Both the position numbers and the translations under genes were made by a program. Shown piece by piece: positions 18,364-26,491 of a stretch of DNA of 26,662 nucleotides. How positions within the stretch are numbered: position 1 is the first letter of the stretch; the number at the start of each line of letters is the position of its first letter. The notes beneath the pieces are model-generated. The model was not told the DNA's origin. It searched no databases and saw only the letters and a program-made list of their open reading frames with translations. Origin of the DNA: Pelagophyceae sp. CCMP2097 (Eukaryota > Sar > Pelagophyceae); assembly GCA_026770575.1 (NCBI GenBank), contig MU657280.1:1-26662 (forward strand). Direction: 5' to 3'.

Positions 18364-18487
18364 TGCAAAATATAAAGAACAAATAAAACGAATAATTAAC
18401 GATGAATTCTTTTCAATCCAAGTCAAAGATTTGACACAGTTAAAATCAACGGAACGCCACATGTTGCCGTATATAATTATGCCAGAT
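18364..18487. other. AT-rich spacer after the fibre gene
   Basis: Short intergenic stretch with no recognisable gene. It ends at the inverted-repeat tip beginning TATTACAAG. Confidence 0.4.
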
Positions 18488-18660
18488 TATTACAAGAGCG
18501 CGCCGGAGGCACACGGAGGACCCGAAGGATACAGCCAAATCCCATTGCAATGCCCACGTTAATAATTGAAATTATTTAACTAATCGCTGAACTTTCAAAT
18601 CCTCCTTATCTTTTTTATTATTATTTTATTTCTCATTGAGCTATTTTTTTTTCTTTTTTT

Positions 18661-18782
18661 TGCGGCCGACCAGATTCGAACCTGTGACCAAAAACTTCTT
18701 CTATGATGATTCCAATGAGGCTCCTGCTCGACCTCAACTCCCAATTTTAGCAATCGCATCAACCACCATTCGCTAAATCGGC
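18661..18782 (-). repeat. tRNA-like / SINE-head sequence with box A and box B
   Basis: On the minus strand TAGCGAATGGTGG (18763-18775) fits an RNA polymerase III box A and GGTTCGAATCT (18672-18682) fits box B almost perfectly. The span from GCCGATTTAGC to GGTCGGCCGCA is 122 nt, about 35 nt longer than a tRNA with a long variable arm. Acceptor pairing works only when it overlaps the T stem, and the anticodon loop lacks T33. A tRNA-derived SINE head or a decayed intron-containing tRNA-Ser-like gene is more likely than a working tRNA. Confidence 0.4.
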
Positions 18783-18840
18783 CGAGTTGCTGCCCTTTTC
18801 TTCCCAAAGGTGGAACCTCACGGATCGACACGGCGACGGA

Positions 18841-18874
18841 AAGACAAACAAACAGACAGACGGACAGACAGACA
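18841..18874 (-). repeat. GACA/GTCT microsatellite, left
   Basis: AAACAAACAGACAGACGGAC and onward, imperfect GACA units. Its inverted partner is at about 20455-20490, at the same position relative to the hairpin and to CCGTGARGTTCC. Confidence 0.8.
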
Positions 18875-18903
18875 TAATTGCCCCTGGTAATCCTTCAATC
18901 AAA

Positions 18904-18964
18904 GGACCCGAAGGGCCCTTGCCGTAAATTGACGTTGAATAAACGGCAAGGACCCTTCGGGTCC
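18904..18964. repeat. Hairpin with 22-nt arms (left member of an inverted pair)
   Basis: The arms 18904-18925 (GGACCCGAAGGGCCCTTGCC...) and 18943-18964 pair with a single G-T type difference around a 17-nt loop containing TTGACGTTGA. The loop is conserved, inverted, in the hairpin at 20363. Confidence 0.8.
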
Positions 18965-19056
18965 TCAATTATATGATAATGATGAAAAAAAGCATTTTTT
19001 AATGGGAAGATTATTGAACTTGTATAAAATTAAAAAAAAATGGTCCTGGTTTTTCA

Positions 19057-19780
19057 ATGGATAGTTCATTTCCCGCACCGGATTATCGTGAAACTGTTAA
19101 AATTTCATATACGCCACCCTCTTTGAAAAGCGATTTAAAAAAAATGGTATTAGATACAACAGTGATGCACAGCCGATAATTACTTTTAACACAACTAACG
19201 TAACAACGTTGATAAAGTCAATAGTACCTAAATATTTAAAAGCTATTTTAATAAAAGCATTTGATGGTACTGAATGGTTAATTTGAAACAGGTTTTTCAA
19301 TTTTTTATAAAAATTTAATACAATTGATTTTTTAATGTCTGGTGGAAATGAAAAGACATCACTTCTATCTATAAAGAAATCTAAAACGCACAAGTGTACA
19401 ACTGAGTTTGTAATTATAGAAAATTCCAATAAACTAAAATTGAATGTCGTTCAACTAAATAAAAATATTAAATGGCTTGAAATTGACATAATGGCAAATG
19501 TGCAACGTCAAAGGTTTGTTTTTGTCAAGCCAATGACAAATTTGTCCGAATAACGTCCGAATAACTGCTTTAATTTGTTTTGGACCATCGGCAAAACCAA
19601 TATTTTTTTATCGTTTAATAAAAATTTAACTGCTTTAATTTGTTTTGGACCATCGGCAAGACCAATATTTTTTTATCGTTTAATAAAAATTTGAATTACT
19701 TTGATGAGGATTTTAAAAATATGAATTATGCCAGAGATATGCGTATCTCAGTGGACGTCTATGATATTGTACCTGATTAA
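19057..19780 (+). pseudogene. AT-rich viral-like gene, frameshifted and internally duplicated
   Basis: This opens at ATG 19057 with MDSSFPAPDYRETVKISYTP, shifts frame near 19160 to SDAQPIITFNTTNVTTLIKS, VPKYLKAILIKAF and GTEWLI, then has two stops. It continues as MSGGNEKTSLLSIKKSKTHK and LNVVQLNKNIKWLEIDIMAN to a stop at 19551. After a 65-bp tandem duplication comes the likely original end, FNKNLNYFDEDFKNM...VYDIVPD (stop 19778-19780). The base composition matches the viral block. The function is unknown; beta-rich sequence and position near the fibre suggest a structural role, but this is a guess. Confidence 0.4.
19564..19692 (+). repeat. Tandem duplication, 65-bp period, two copies
   Basis: ACTGCTTTAATTTGTTTTGG begins at 19564 and again at 19629. 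The two 65-bp copies differ at about one base (AAAACC/AAGACC). Because 65 is not a multiple of three, the duplication itself breaks the reading frame of the gene it sits in. Confidence 0.95.
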
Positions 19781-19827
19781 AATTAATTTTTTATTTTATT
19801 TATAATATGTTGTAGTTTATAATATAA

Positions 19828-19989
19828 ATTATCAAAAATTATCTAATCAAAGTGCTGGGCACAGAAAAGATTCGAAATGAATTAATTGAAGCGATTAATG
19901 CACACGTGGACATTCCAATGATAAACGAGAAGGTGGAACACACCGTTTACCTGTCTATCTTTGATTTGTTCGAAAATATTCTAATTTAG
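19828..19989 (+). pseudogene. Short viral-like ORF fragment
   Basis: An open frame ending at TAG 19987-19989 reads IKVLGTEKIRNELIEAINAH, then VDIPMINEKVEHTVYLSIFD and LFENILI. There is no ATG start in the visible frame. The helix-rich sequence with IPMI..K.E resembles small helical proteins found in algal PLVs and virophages, by general impression only. AT-rich composition links it to the viral block. Confidence 0.35.
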
Positions 19990-19995
19990 AATTGC

Positions 19996-20061
19996 TATTT
20001 ATTATTTTAATATTTTAATATTTTAATATTTTATTATTTTATTATTTTATTATTTTATATT
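19996..20061. repeat. TTTTA(A/T)TA microsatellite
   Basis: Successive ATTTTAAT then ATTTTATT units of 8-10 bp. Simple-sequence expansion in AT-rich spacer. Confidence 0.85.
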
Positions 20062-20108
20062 GAGGACTCGTTGATGTTCAGTTCGACATATTTTTCCTTT
20101 TTTCTTAT

Positions 20109-20357
20109 TTAGAAATTATAATATTATACTTCGATGGACGTGAAGATTTGGTTACAGTTTCACGTACTTTCAAAAAATAATATAATAATTGCCGCGATGT
20201 GATGGGATTTTTCTGTGCAACGAACTATGTCGAGTTGTGACTTATACTTTTTTTTATCCATGGATAGAGTACCATCCTTTTTCATCATCCGTATGTTCCA
20301 CCGATTATTTTTTAGTTTTCGCTCCTTCCGTACCATGGTTGAATTGATATCATCCAT
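20109..20357 (-). pseudogene. Basic viral-like ORF, minus strand, cut by the hairpin module
   Basis: The minus strand reads RKERKLKNNRWNIRMMKKDG, then TLSMDKKKYKSQLDIVRCTE and KSHHIAAIII, then shifts to RETVTKSSRPSKYNIIIS. It is Lys/Arg rich and open for 65 codons. Its start side abuts the hairpin at 20363, so the gene is probably truncated by that insertion. Family not recognised. Confidence 0.35.
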
Positions 20358-20362
20358 TATTC

Positions 20363-20426
20363 AGGCCCCGAAGGGGACTGCACCGTTTGATCAACGTCAG
20401 TTTACGGTCAGGGCCCTTCGGGTCCT
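20363..20426. repeat. Hairpin, right member of the inverted pair
   Basis: The left arm at 20363-20386 (AGGCCCCGAAGGGG, then ACCGT) pairs with 20404-20426 (ACGGT, then GGGCCCTTCGGGTCCT) around a 17-nt loop containing TCAACGTCAG. Loop and arms are the inverted counterpart of 18904-18964. Confidence 0.8.
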
Positions 20427-20454
20427 TTGATTGAAGGATTATTTGGGGCAATTA

Positions 20455-20490
20455 TGTCTGTCTGTCTGTTTGTCTGTCCGTCTGTCCGTC
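20455..20490 (+). repeat. GTCT/GTCC microsatellite, right
   Basis: TGTCTGTCTGTCTGTTTGTC and onward, followed by CCGTCGCCGG. Inverted partner of 18841-18874; it leads into the OTU gene. Confidence 0.8.
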
Positions 20491-20560
20491 GCCGGGTCCA
20501 TCCGTGAAGTTCCGTCTACTTTTGGCGGCGCGCGGTCCGTCGGCTCACGGGTGAAAGGAC

Positions 20561-21323
20561 ATGCAGGCGATCCTAGACGACGATCGCGCGCTCGAGGAGG
20601 ATCCCTCACTCGCTCGCCGGCGCGAGCGCGACGACGACCCCGGCTTCGAAGAGGCGAAAGGCGACGACGACGATCGCGCGCTCGACGAGGAGCCCTCGCC
20701 AGAGCGCGCGCGGCTGGTCGAGCGCCTGGTGGACTATAGCCTCGTGGAGCACGCCGTCGACCCGGACGGCAATTGCCAATTTCGCGCGCTGGCCCAACGC
20801 CTCTTCGGCAACCAGGAACTCCACGCCGTCGTCCGCGCCGCCGTCGTCAAGCAACTCCGCGCCGCCTCGGACGCCTATTGCGGCTTTGTGCATGAGGACT
20901 ACGAGGCGTACGCGTGCAGGATGGCCCAGGCGCGCGAGTGGGGCGACCACGTCACGCTCCAGGCCGCGGCCGACGCGTACGGAGTCAAGATCACGGTCGT
21001 AACGAGCTACGCCGAGAAAAGCTTCATCCAGGTCAAACCCACGCTCGACGCCGGCGCCAACGGGTGCGCCTCTCCGACGGCCCCGTCCCTGCTGACGGCA
21101 CACTGGCGCCCGTAGGACCATTTGGCTGGCTTTCTGGGCCGAGACGCACTACTCGAGCATCGACGGCTGCGGCGCACAGCCATCGTACAAGTTTATGCTC
21201 TGCAACGGAAGGGCATTGGGCGGGTGGAAGCCTCATTGGCCGGAGTTTCAATGTCCGAGGCTGTGGAAGCCGCTGCTTGACACGCGTCGTGTCCTCCGGC
21301 AGGGCCTGATGCCATTGATTTAA
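20561..21323 (+). pseudogene. OTU-family cysteine protease, frameshifted
   Basis: OTU proteases remove ubiquitin-like modifiers. The frame starts at ATG 20561 with an acidic region holding a duplicated DDDRAL-E/D-E-(D/E)PS unit. The OTU core follows from about residue 60: AVDPDGNCQFRALAQRLFG holds the catalytic Asp and Cys, followed by helices with RMAQAREWGDHVTLQAAADA and the strand ITVVTSY. The catalytic His motif, IWLAFWAETHYSSIDG, is in the next frame at 21120-21167; the first frame stops at 21113-21115. The second frame ends at TAA 21321-21323. A single-base shift between about 21000 and 21110, or an unrecognised intron, separates Cys from His. The gene is GC-rich, unlike the virus around it, and sits inside the inverted-repeat segment, so it is probably a host-derived cargo gene. 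Confidence 0.75.
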
Positions 21324-21361
21324 CGTAATTGTTTAACCCCCGTCTTGAACTCTGTGAATAA

Positions 21362-21404
21362 ATCCTTCGGGGCCTCCGTGTGCCTCCGGCGCGCTCTTGT
21401 AATA
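21362..21404. repeat. Right tip of the inverted-repeat segment
   Basis: ATCCTTCGGGGCCTCCGTGT through CTTGTAATA is the reverse complement of 18488-18530 with about two differences. The viral AT-rich sequence resumes immediately. Confidence 0.85.
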
Positions 21405-21489
21405 TATGTTTATAATGTTTTATTTATACTCAATCTGACACACTAATATTCGTTGTATATCTAACATCATTTTTGTTTTAAAAAAAAAA

Positions 21490-22028
21490 ACTGTTTTTTT
21501 AAGATTTTCAGATAATGAAAATGGTACATGAAAAGATTTTTGATAATGAAAACGGTACATGTTAAGATTTCTATAAATTCTCAAAAAAAACTTTTTCTCT
21601 TTTTAAATATCTTTATTTGGAAACCAAATTAGGAAACCAAAAATAATTTTTCTGAGTAGAATCACCGAGGGGAATCCACGCGGGTTTTACGCAAAATCTC
21701 AAAAAGTTGTTTTTCTTACCCACAAAGTTTTTTTGATTTGAGGAAAATTCTGAGAATTCTCAAAGCTTTAAAAATTCAAAATTCCAAAAATCAAAAAAAT
21801 CCCAAAAACAAAAAAACAAAATGGAAAAATCCAAAGATCCAAAAACCAGAAACTTCAAAATCAAAAATCCCAAAATCCCAAAATCGGAATCGGAAATCCC
21901 AAAATTAAAAATTAAAAAAAGTTAAAAAAAGTTAAAAAAAACTTCAAAATCGCAATAAGCAGCTAGACTTAAAATGCTTAGGATTTTATTTTTACAATTT
22001 TCAAACAAACAAAAAAGTCCCGCATCAC
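21490..22028 (-). repeat. Viral TIR, right copy (uninterrupted)
   Basis: This is the reverse complement of the three left segments in the right order, without insertions A and B. It includes two copies of the GATAATGAAAA(T/C)GGTACATG unit (21511 and 21542), the CACGCGGGTTTTACGCAAAA block, a run of CCAAAAATC-like units from about 21780 to 21900, and the tip CCCGCATCAC. It serves as the empty-site reference for both insertions. Confidence 0.85.
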
Positions 22029-22218
22029 ACTAGCAGCCTAAGGCGATTGTTAAAATATATCTTAGAACATGGTTTTTGGACGGTTACCAGATTACAATTT
22101 TTCGACTATTTTCGATGCAAGGATTGCAAGTGCAGGCAGCGTTTTTCTCGGTCGCCTAAAGTCCATAAGCCACAGGCCGAAGATGGCCTTTGAGGACCTG
22201 GTGCGCCTCGTGGGGGGC
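22029..22218. other. Right flank next to the viral tip
   Basis: Mixed-composition sequence turning GC-rich. No gene or matching target duplication seen. Confidence 0.4.
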
Positions 22219-22297
22219 GGCTCCCGTGGACCCTAAGGGCTTCATCGCTTGCGCGCGCGAGGCCCATCCGATAGAACCCTTAGGGTCCACGGGAGCC
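22219..22297. repeat. Hairpin repeat, copy 1 (perfect 21-nt arms)
   Basis: Arms GGCTCCCGTGGACCCTAAGG(G) (22219-22239) and its exact complement (22277-22297) enclose a 37-nt loop containing CATCGCTT and GGCCCATCCGATAGAA. Both loop blocks recur in copy 2. Confidence 0.85.
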
Positions 22298-22371
22298 TAC
22301 GTCGTTTGCGCGTTTGTCCTCTCCGTAACCGGCCCCGGCGCCAAAGCCCAAGTACGACATTAGGGGTCGCC

Positions 22372-22444
22372 TCCTGTGGACCCTAAGGGTTCCATCGCTT
22401 CGTTACCCGTGGCCCATCTGATAGAAGCCTTAGGGTCCAACGGA
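22372..22444. repeat. Hairpin repeat, copy 2
   Basis: The arms TCCTGTGGACCCTAAGG (22372-22388) and CCTTAGGGTCCAACGGA (22428-22444) pair with one extra base, and the loop keeps CATCGCTT and GGCCCATCTGATAGAA. Downstream sequence (GCGTCGT...AAGCCCA) also matches after both copies, so the whole unit is about 150 bp and tandem. A weak third relative (CATCGCTT, then TGGACCCT) lies at about 22545-22575. Confidence 0.8.
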
Positions 22445-22595
22445 ACCCGCGTCGTCGCTCGTTTTCGCCCTTCAGCGTCCCGGATGCTCCGAAGCCCAGT
22501 CTCGAGGGCGCCCTTCGCCCAAAGGCTCCAAAGGTTCAAAAGGCTGCATCGCTTCGGTATTCGGCCTCTGGACCCTCATAGGCGGCGGCGCGGCG

Positions 22596-25500
22596 ATGGA
22601 GGGAGACGCGGCGGCTGCGTGGAGTTTCTCCGCCGGTTTGAAGATGGACTGGTACCGCCGGTACGTGCGGCTCGACCTCCTCCAGGGCGAGTACGGCCTC
22701 TCGCGCGAGCAGCTCGTCGCCGCGGCCAAGAAGGAGCTGGGGTATTGTCACATTGGCAACATGTTTAAAGTCGCTGCCTCGCCTGGATCGACACGTGTGC
22801 GCGCCGTGACGCACATGGCGTACAATCCCGACGTGGGCTGCGTGCCGCTCGCGCCGATTAGCGCTACCGCCGACTTCGGCCCCGCGCTTGACGCGCAAGT
22901 GAAGAAGCGGCGCAGCAGCGGACGTGCCTCGGTCGAGTCCGCCTTGTCTTTGCAGCGCAACGCGAGCCCGGCTCGCTTCTCGAGCCCGGCTCGCGACGTG
23001 CGGGAGGTAGAAGCGCCGCAGTCGGCGGATCGGGGTCGGAAAGAGAGGGCCGCGCGCCAGCCGAAGGTGGAGCATGGTGCTTCCAGCGGCTCGGCTGCTG
23101 TCGCCGCGGCGGCGAACGCGACGAGGAACGGCGTAGCTCGGACCAAGTACGAGGCGCAGAACGCGACGACGAAGGCGCAAGCACGGGAGGCGCTCCTAGA
23201 GCGCCTCGATGCCGTTGGCGACAAGATGCAGCGCAAAGCCGACGAAAGGGCCGACCGCCGCGTGGCGGACCGGGCGTTTGGGGAGCGTCGAGTCGCGGCC
23301 TCGAAGCTACGAGTCGCCGAGGACGCGCTGGCCGACGAGCGCCAGGTCAACGACGAGATAAAGCAGTACGCGTGAATGGCTGAAAACGTCTACGGGCCGG
23401 TCAAGGCCGCTGAGGCGACGGCCGAGGCGGCTTGCCGAGCCGCCTGCGCGTCGACGCCGCTGAAGCGGATGCTGCTGCGTGGCGCGCACGCGCAACTATT
23501 ATGGAGGGACGCGAGGCGGCCGCCTTTGCGCAGTGCGCGCAACAAGTCGCAGAGTCGGCATCGGCGCTCGCGGAGTCCGCGTCTCTGTTGCGGTGGTCGG
23601 AGCAGCGCGCTTTAGTGGCCGAGACGCAAAAGGTCGCGGACTTGGAATCTGAGCGAGACGTCTTCGAGACGGGCCTGCTGACGGCCAAGGAGCGCATCAT
23701 CGAGTGCGACCGCGCGGCGCGGCGCAACGCGCGCGCACTCGACCGCGGGAGCGTCCGGCTCGTGGCGAGGACCGGGGCTCTCGACGACTCGGTCCTGCAA
23801 CGCAACCGGCTCGAGCACGATCCAGTCGCACAAGGACCTGGCCGCCGACAAGCGGCAGCGCTTCGATCGGCAGCAGGATGAGTTGCGCACGTGCACCAAG
23901 TCGCTCAAGGAGTCCACGCGGTGCCTCGCGGCTGCTCGGAAGGAGACGGTGCAGTTGCGGGGCGGCGGCGGCGTGGACCCGCGCCTCGTCGCCAAGGACG
24001 AGCCCTACGCGCTCGACCCCGAGCTGGCCGAGGACTTTACGGGCGAGGAGTGGGCCGCGCTCGACGACCTCAAGGGTGGCGCGCGCGGCCTCACGATGCT
24101 GATGCTCAGCGAGCTGCTCGCGCACGCCGATCATCTCTGCCTCGGCCGAAATCGCAAGGGTGGCGCGAAAGTCCTCGTCTTCTTGCTCGCGCGCTACGCG
24201 TGGCGCAGACCCGTGGACGTGTTCCGCGAATACGGCGACCGCGGCAGCGTCTACGCGGAGATCGCCGGCCAGGAGTACGAACGTCTCCAGATTGTCTTTG
24301 GCCCGGCCGTGCTTTTGCGCAACATGGACACGCACCTCAACGGCAACTATTCGGCGTTCGAGGAGCTGCGGCGCGTGGAGTTTGCCGCGCTCCGCGCGCA
24401 AGGTGTGACGCTCGACAAGCGCAACAGGGGGCTCTTCCCGAGCCAGGGGACGTTCAAGAAAACCGCAAAACGAGTCGAGGACCTGGCCATCGCGCGCGAG
24501 CTCATCGTCCACGAGACCGTGGCGACGCCGCCGGGCGGCGGCGCCGAAGACGAAGATGGCAGCCTCGAGGCGGTCTTCCTTCCGACGGCCGTGGTCCTCG
24601 AGCAGCTGTGCATCGCCTACCGTCTCGAGGGCGTCGGGCAAACGCCGGACGACCCGCTCCTGACGTCGGCGACGTCCGACGGCGTCAACATTGTGTCTGG
24701 AGAAGGCTGGACGGCGATGGGGTTAAAGGTGGTCGACCTGCGCGCCATCGGCCCAAAGACGGGCGAGCCGGTTCGTTGTCTCTCGCCTGGGGGGGGCTCG
24801 CGCCTCGAACGCCCACCCTTCCATACGTGCTAGTCGAGAGTCGGGTCTCCTGCGCAGCCGGTCGCCACGACACAAATTCGCTAGGTCACAAACTTCCAGT
24901 CGCCGTCGCACTGCTTTTTGACCTCCTGCGCCGTCGTGCACGAGTGCTTGGAAACCTACGAGGCGATGGACTTGCACACGCATCACTTTAAAAGCTCGCG
25001 AGACGCGCAGGAACGGGCTTCACTTTGACGCCCTGAGGAAGGCGTTTATACCAAACGGCCATCAACGCGGGCGACCTCGCCATGCTGCGAACGTCGCTCT
25101 GTAAGGGCGGTGCAGCGCGGCACAGCGACGATGCATTATCGTGTTGCTTGTGCTCCGAGACGAATAAGGCCCAGACGGTGCCCAAGGTGACCTTCATGCG
25201 GTGCGCCGAGTGTTTGCGGTTAGATAAACGCCGGTGCTTCTGCTCGCGGATGGACACCGCGGAGTCGTTGAAGGCGAAGCAGGCCGAGAGGGTCGAGGTC
25301 ACCGCTTTGGTCGCGCGTGACCTCCCACCCGGGCAGCAGTTTTTGCGAGAGAAAGAACCCACCGCCGCCGCGACGAGGACGTTCTGCGAGGACTTGGAAC
25401 TCGAAGTTTTGTCGACGCACGCCGCGCGGGTGGACTTGATCGCGGGCCACTGCAAAGAGCGTTGCGTCACGACCAACGCGAGCACCGACGACGACCACTC

Positions 25501-26491
25501 CATTTATTACCTTTTGCCGCCGGGTTCCGACGACGCCGCGCAGGCACAGCGGCGCGCCTACAGCAGCCTCGTGGACGAGAACATTGAAGCGCTCAACATC
25601 GTGCCGGGCGGGTCCCTCGGGGAGCGCGCCTCGCTGCTGCGTGGGCTCCTGGAGAAAGCGGACCGATTGTACCAGCTCCGCGTCGAGCTGCAGCACGGCA
25701 CGCCGAAGCCGGGCGCGCTCCTGAAGCTCATCGAGTTCACCATCCCGTACCTGCTCCACCTCGAGAACCGCTCGCGCGAGGCCTTCTTTTCGCGCATTCT
25801 GAACCGCGTCTTCGACCCTGCGCGCACCACGGTCGAGGTCAAGGCCAAGCTCGCGGCAGTCGAAGACTTTATAAACACGCACGGACACGGCGTCGGCGTC
25901 ACTGGTCGCCTAGGGCAGACCAAGATCACCGTGAACGTCAAGTCGGACGCCATCAACAAGCTGACTTTCAACAATGACCGCATCCGCAAGATCATGAAGA
26001 GCGTCGGCCACGAAGTCGTTAATATGTGCTTCGGCGTCAACGACCCGGGGCGCGCGCACGCCCACGAAGCTCTGGACCTTTACGAGAAGCTCATCGACAA
26101 GCTGCGCCAACTCGGGGACCTCTCCGGCACCGAGATTGACGAAGTCTCGACGTTGTGCAGCGCGACCTACGGCAAGTACCTCGACGCGTTTGGCTACGAG
26201 GGCCATACGAACTACTGGCATATCATCGGCTCGTGCCACCTGGTGTACTACCTGCGGAACTACGGGAGCCTATACCGCTACCAGAACCAAGGGTGGGAGC
26301 ACATGAACCACCTGCTGAAGCGCTTCTTCTTCACACGCACGCAGCGCGGCGGCCGCAACGGCGCGGGCGCTCGCTCGTCCCGCGTGCGAGCAGTCGGCAA
26401 ATGGATGCAACGCCGACTGATGTGGCTGTGTGATTTCGTCGACGCGCCCGCCGTCAACGTCGCCGGCCTTGAAAGGAAGAAGTTCATCTAA
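22596..26491 (+). pseudogene. Transposase-like gene of a multi-copy algal family, broken into several frames
   Basis: Segment 1 (22596-23375) starts MEGDAAAAWSFSAG and becomes a charged coiled-coil, ending in a TGA at 23373. The same helix continues to about 23450, then in another frame (VAESASALAESASLLRWSEQ) to about 23810. Segment 3 (about 23811-24833) has DLKGGARGLTMLMLSELLAH, GPAVLLRNMDTHLNGNYSAF and MGLKVVDLRAIGPKTGEPV. A fragment with NFQSPSHCFLTSCAVVHECL (24891) follows. Segment 4 (25082-26491, open 469 codons) has a kinase-free, Cys-rich patch (CCLCSE, RCAECLRLD, CFC) and ends with NYWHIIGSCHLVYYL, NQGWEHMNHLLKRFFFTRTQ-RGG and WMQRRL. I associate the GWExxN...RTxRGG ending with large repeated gene families of phytoplankton; a DDE-type (KDZ-like) transposase is my best guess, unproven. 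About four lesions argue for a pseudogene; introns cannot be excluded. Confidence 0.55.

Larger units (their letters stand above)
18488..21404. mobile_element. Composite segment closed by a 43-bp GC-rich inverted repeat, carrying an OTU gene
   Basis: The tips 18488-18530 (TATTACAAGAGCGCGCCGGA, then GGCACACGGAGGACCCGAAG) and 21362-21404 are inverted copies with few mismatches. TA or TTA at both borders fits a TA/TTA target duplication. Inside, a second inverted pair (18800-18968 and 20361-20520: hairpin, GTCT repeat, CCGTGARGTTCC) surrounds AT-rich DNA that looks viral. Two readings fit: one element whose ends are nested inverted repeats, or two related elements (18488-18968 and 20361-21404) inserted in opposite orientation around leftover viral sequence. 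The OTU gene belongs to the right-hand part. Confidence 0.5.
335..22028. mobile_element. Integrated, decayed polinton-like virus (PLV) with terminal inverted repeats
   Basis: The outer tips GTGATGCGGG (335-344) and CCCGCATCAC (22019-22028) are inverted copies, and the match continues inward in blocks (about 335-511, 2479-2727 and 4064-4390 against 21490-22028). The inside is AT-rich and carries MCP-like, packaging ATPase-like, SF1 helicase, GIY-YIG, lipase and collagen/LamG fibre sequences, a combination known from PLVs of algae. Nearly every gene has stops or frameshifts, so this is a fossil, not an active provirus. No convincing target-site duplication is visible next to the tips (left flank ends CCCAGG, right flank begins ACTAGC). 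Without the nested insertions the virus would be roughly 15-17 kb, a normal PLV size. Confidence 0.75.

Noticed and set aside
17939..18368. Minus-strand repeat proteins opposite the collagen region
   Set aside because: Mirror translations of the 51-bp repeat; the plus-strand Gly-x-y reading explains the repeat.
18661..18782. Functional tRNA-Ser
   Set aside because: Too long, no T33 in the anticodon loop, and the acceptor pairing conflicts with the T stem.
335..22028. Active provirus
   Set aside because: MCP, ATPase, helicase, nuclease and lipase all carry stops, frameshifts or truncations, and the TIR and MCP are interrupted.
22536..23180. Long minus-strand frames opposite the transposase-like gene
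   Set aside because: Arg/Ala-rich shadow translations of GC-rich coding sequence on the plus strand.
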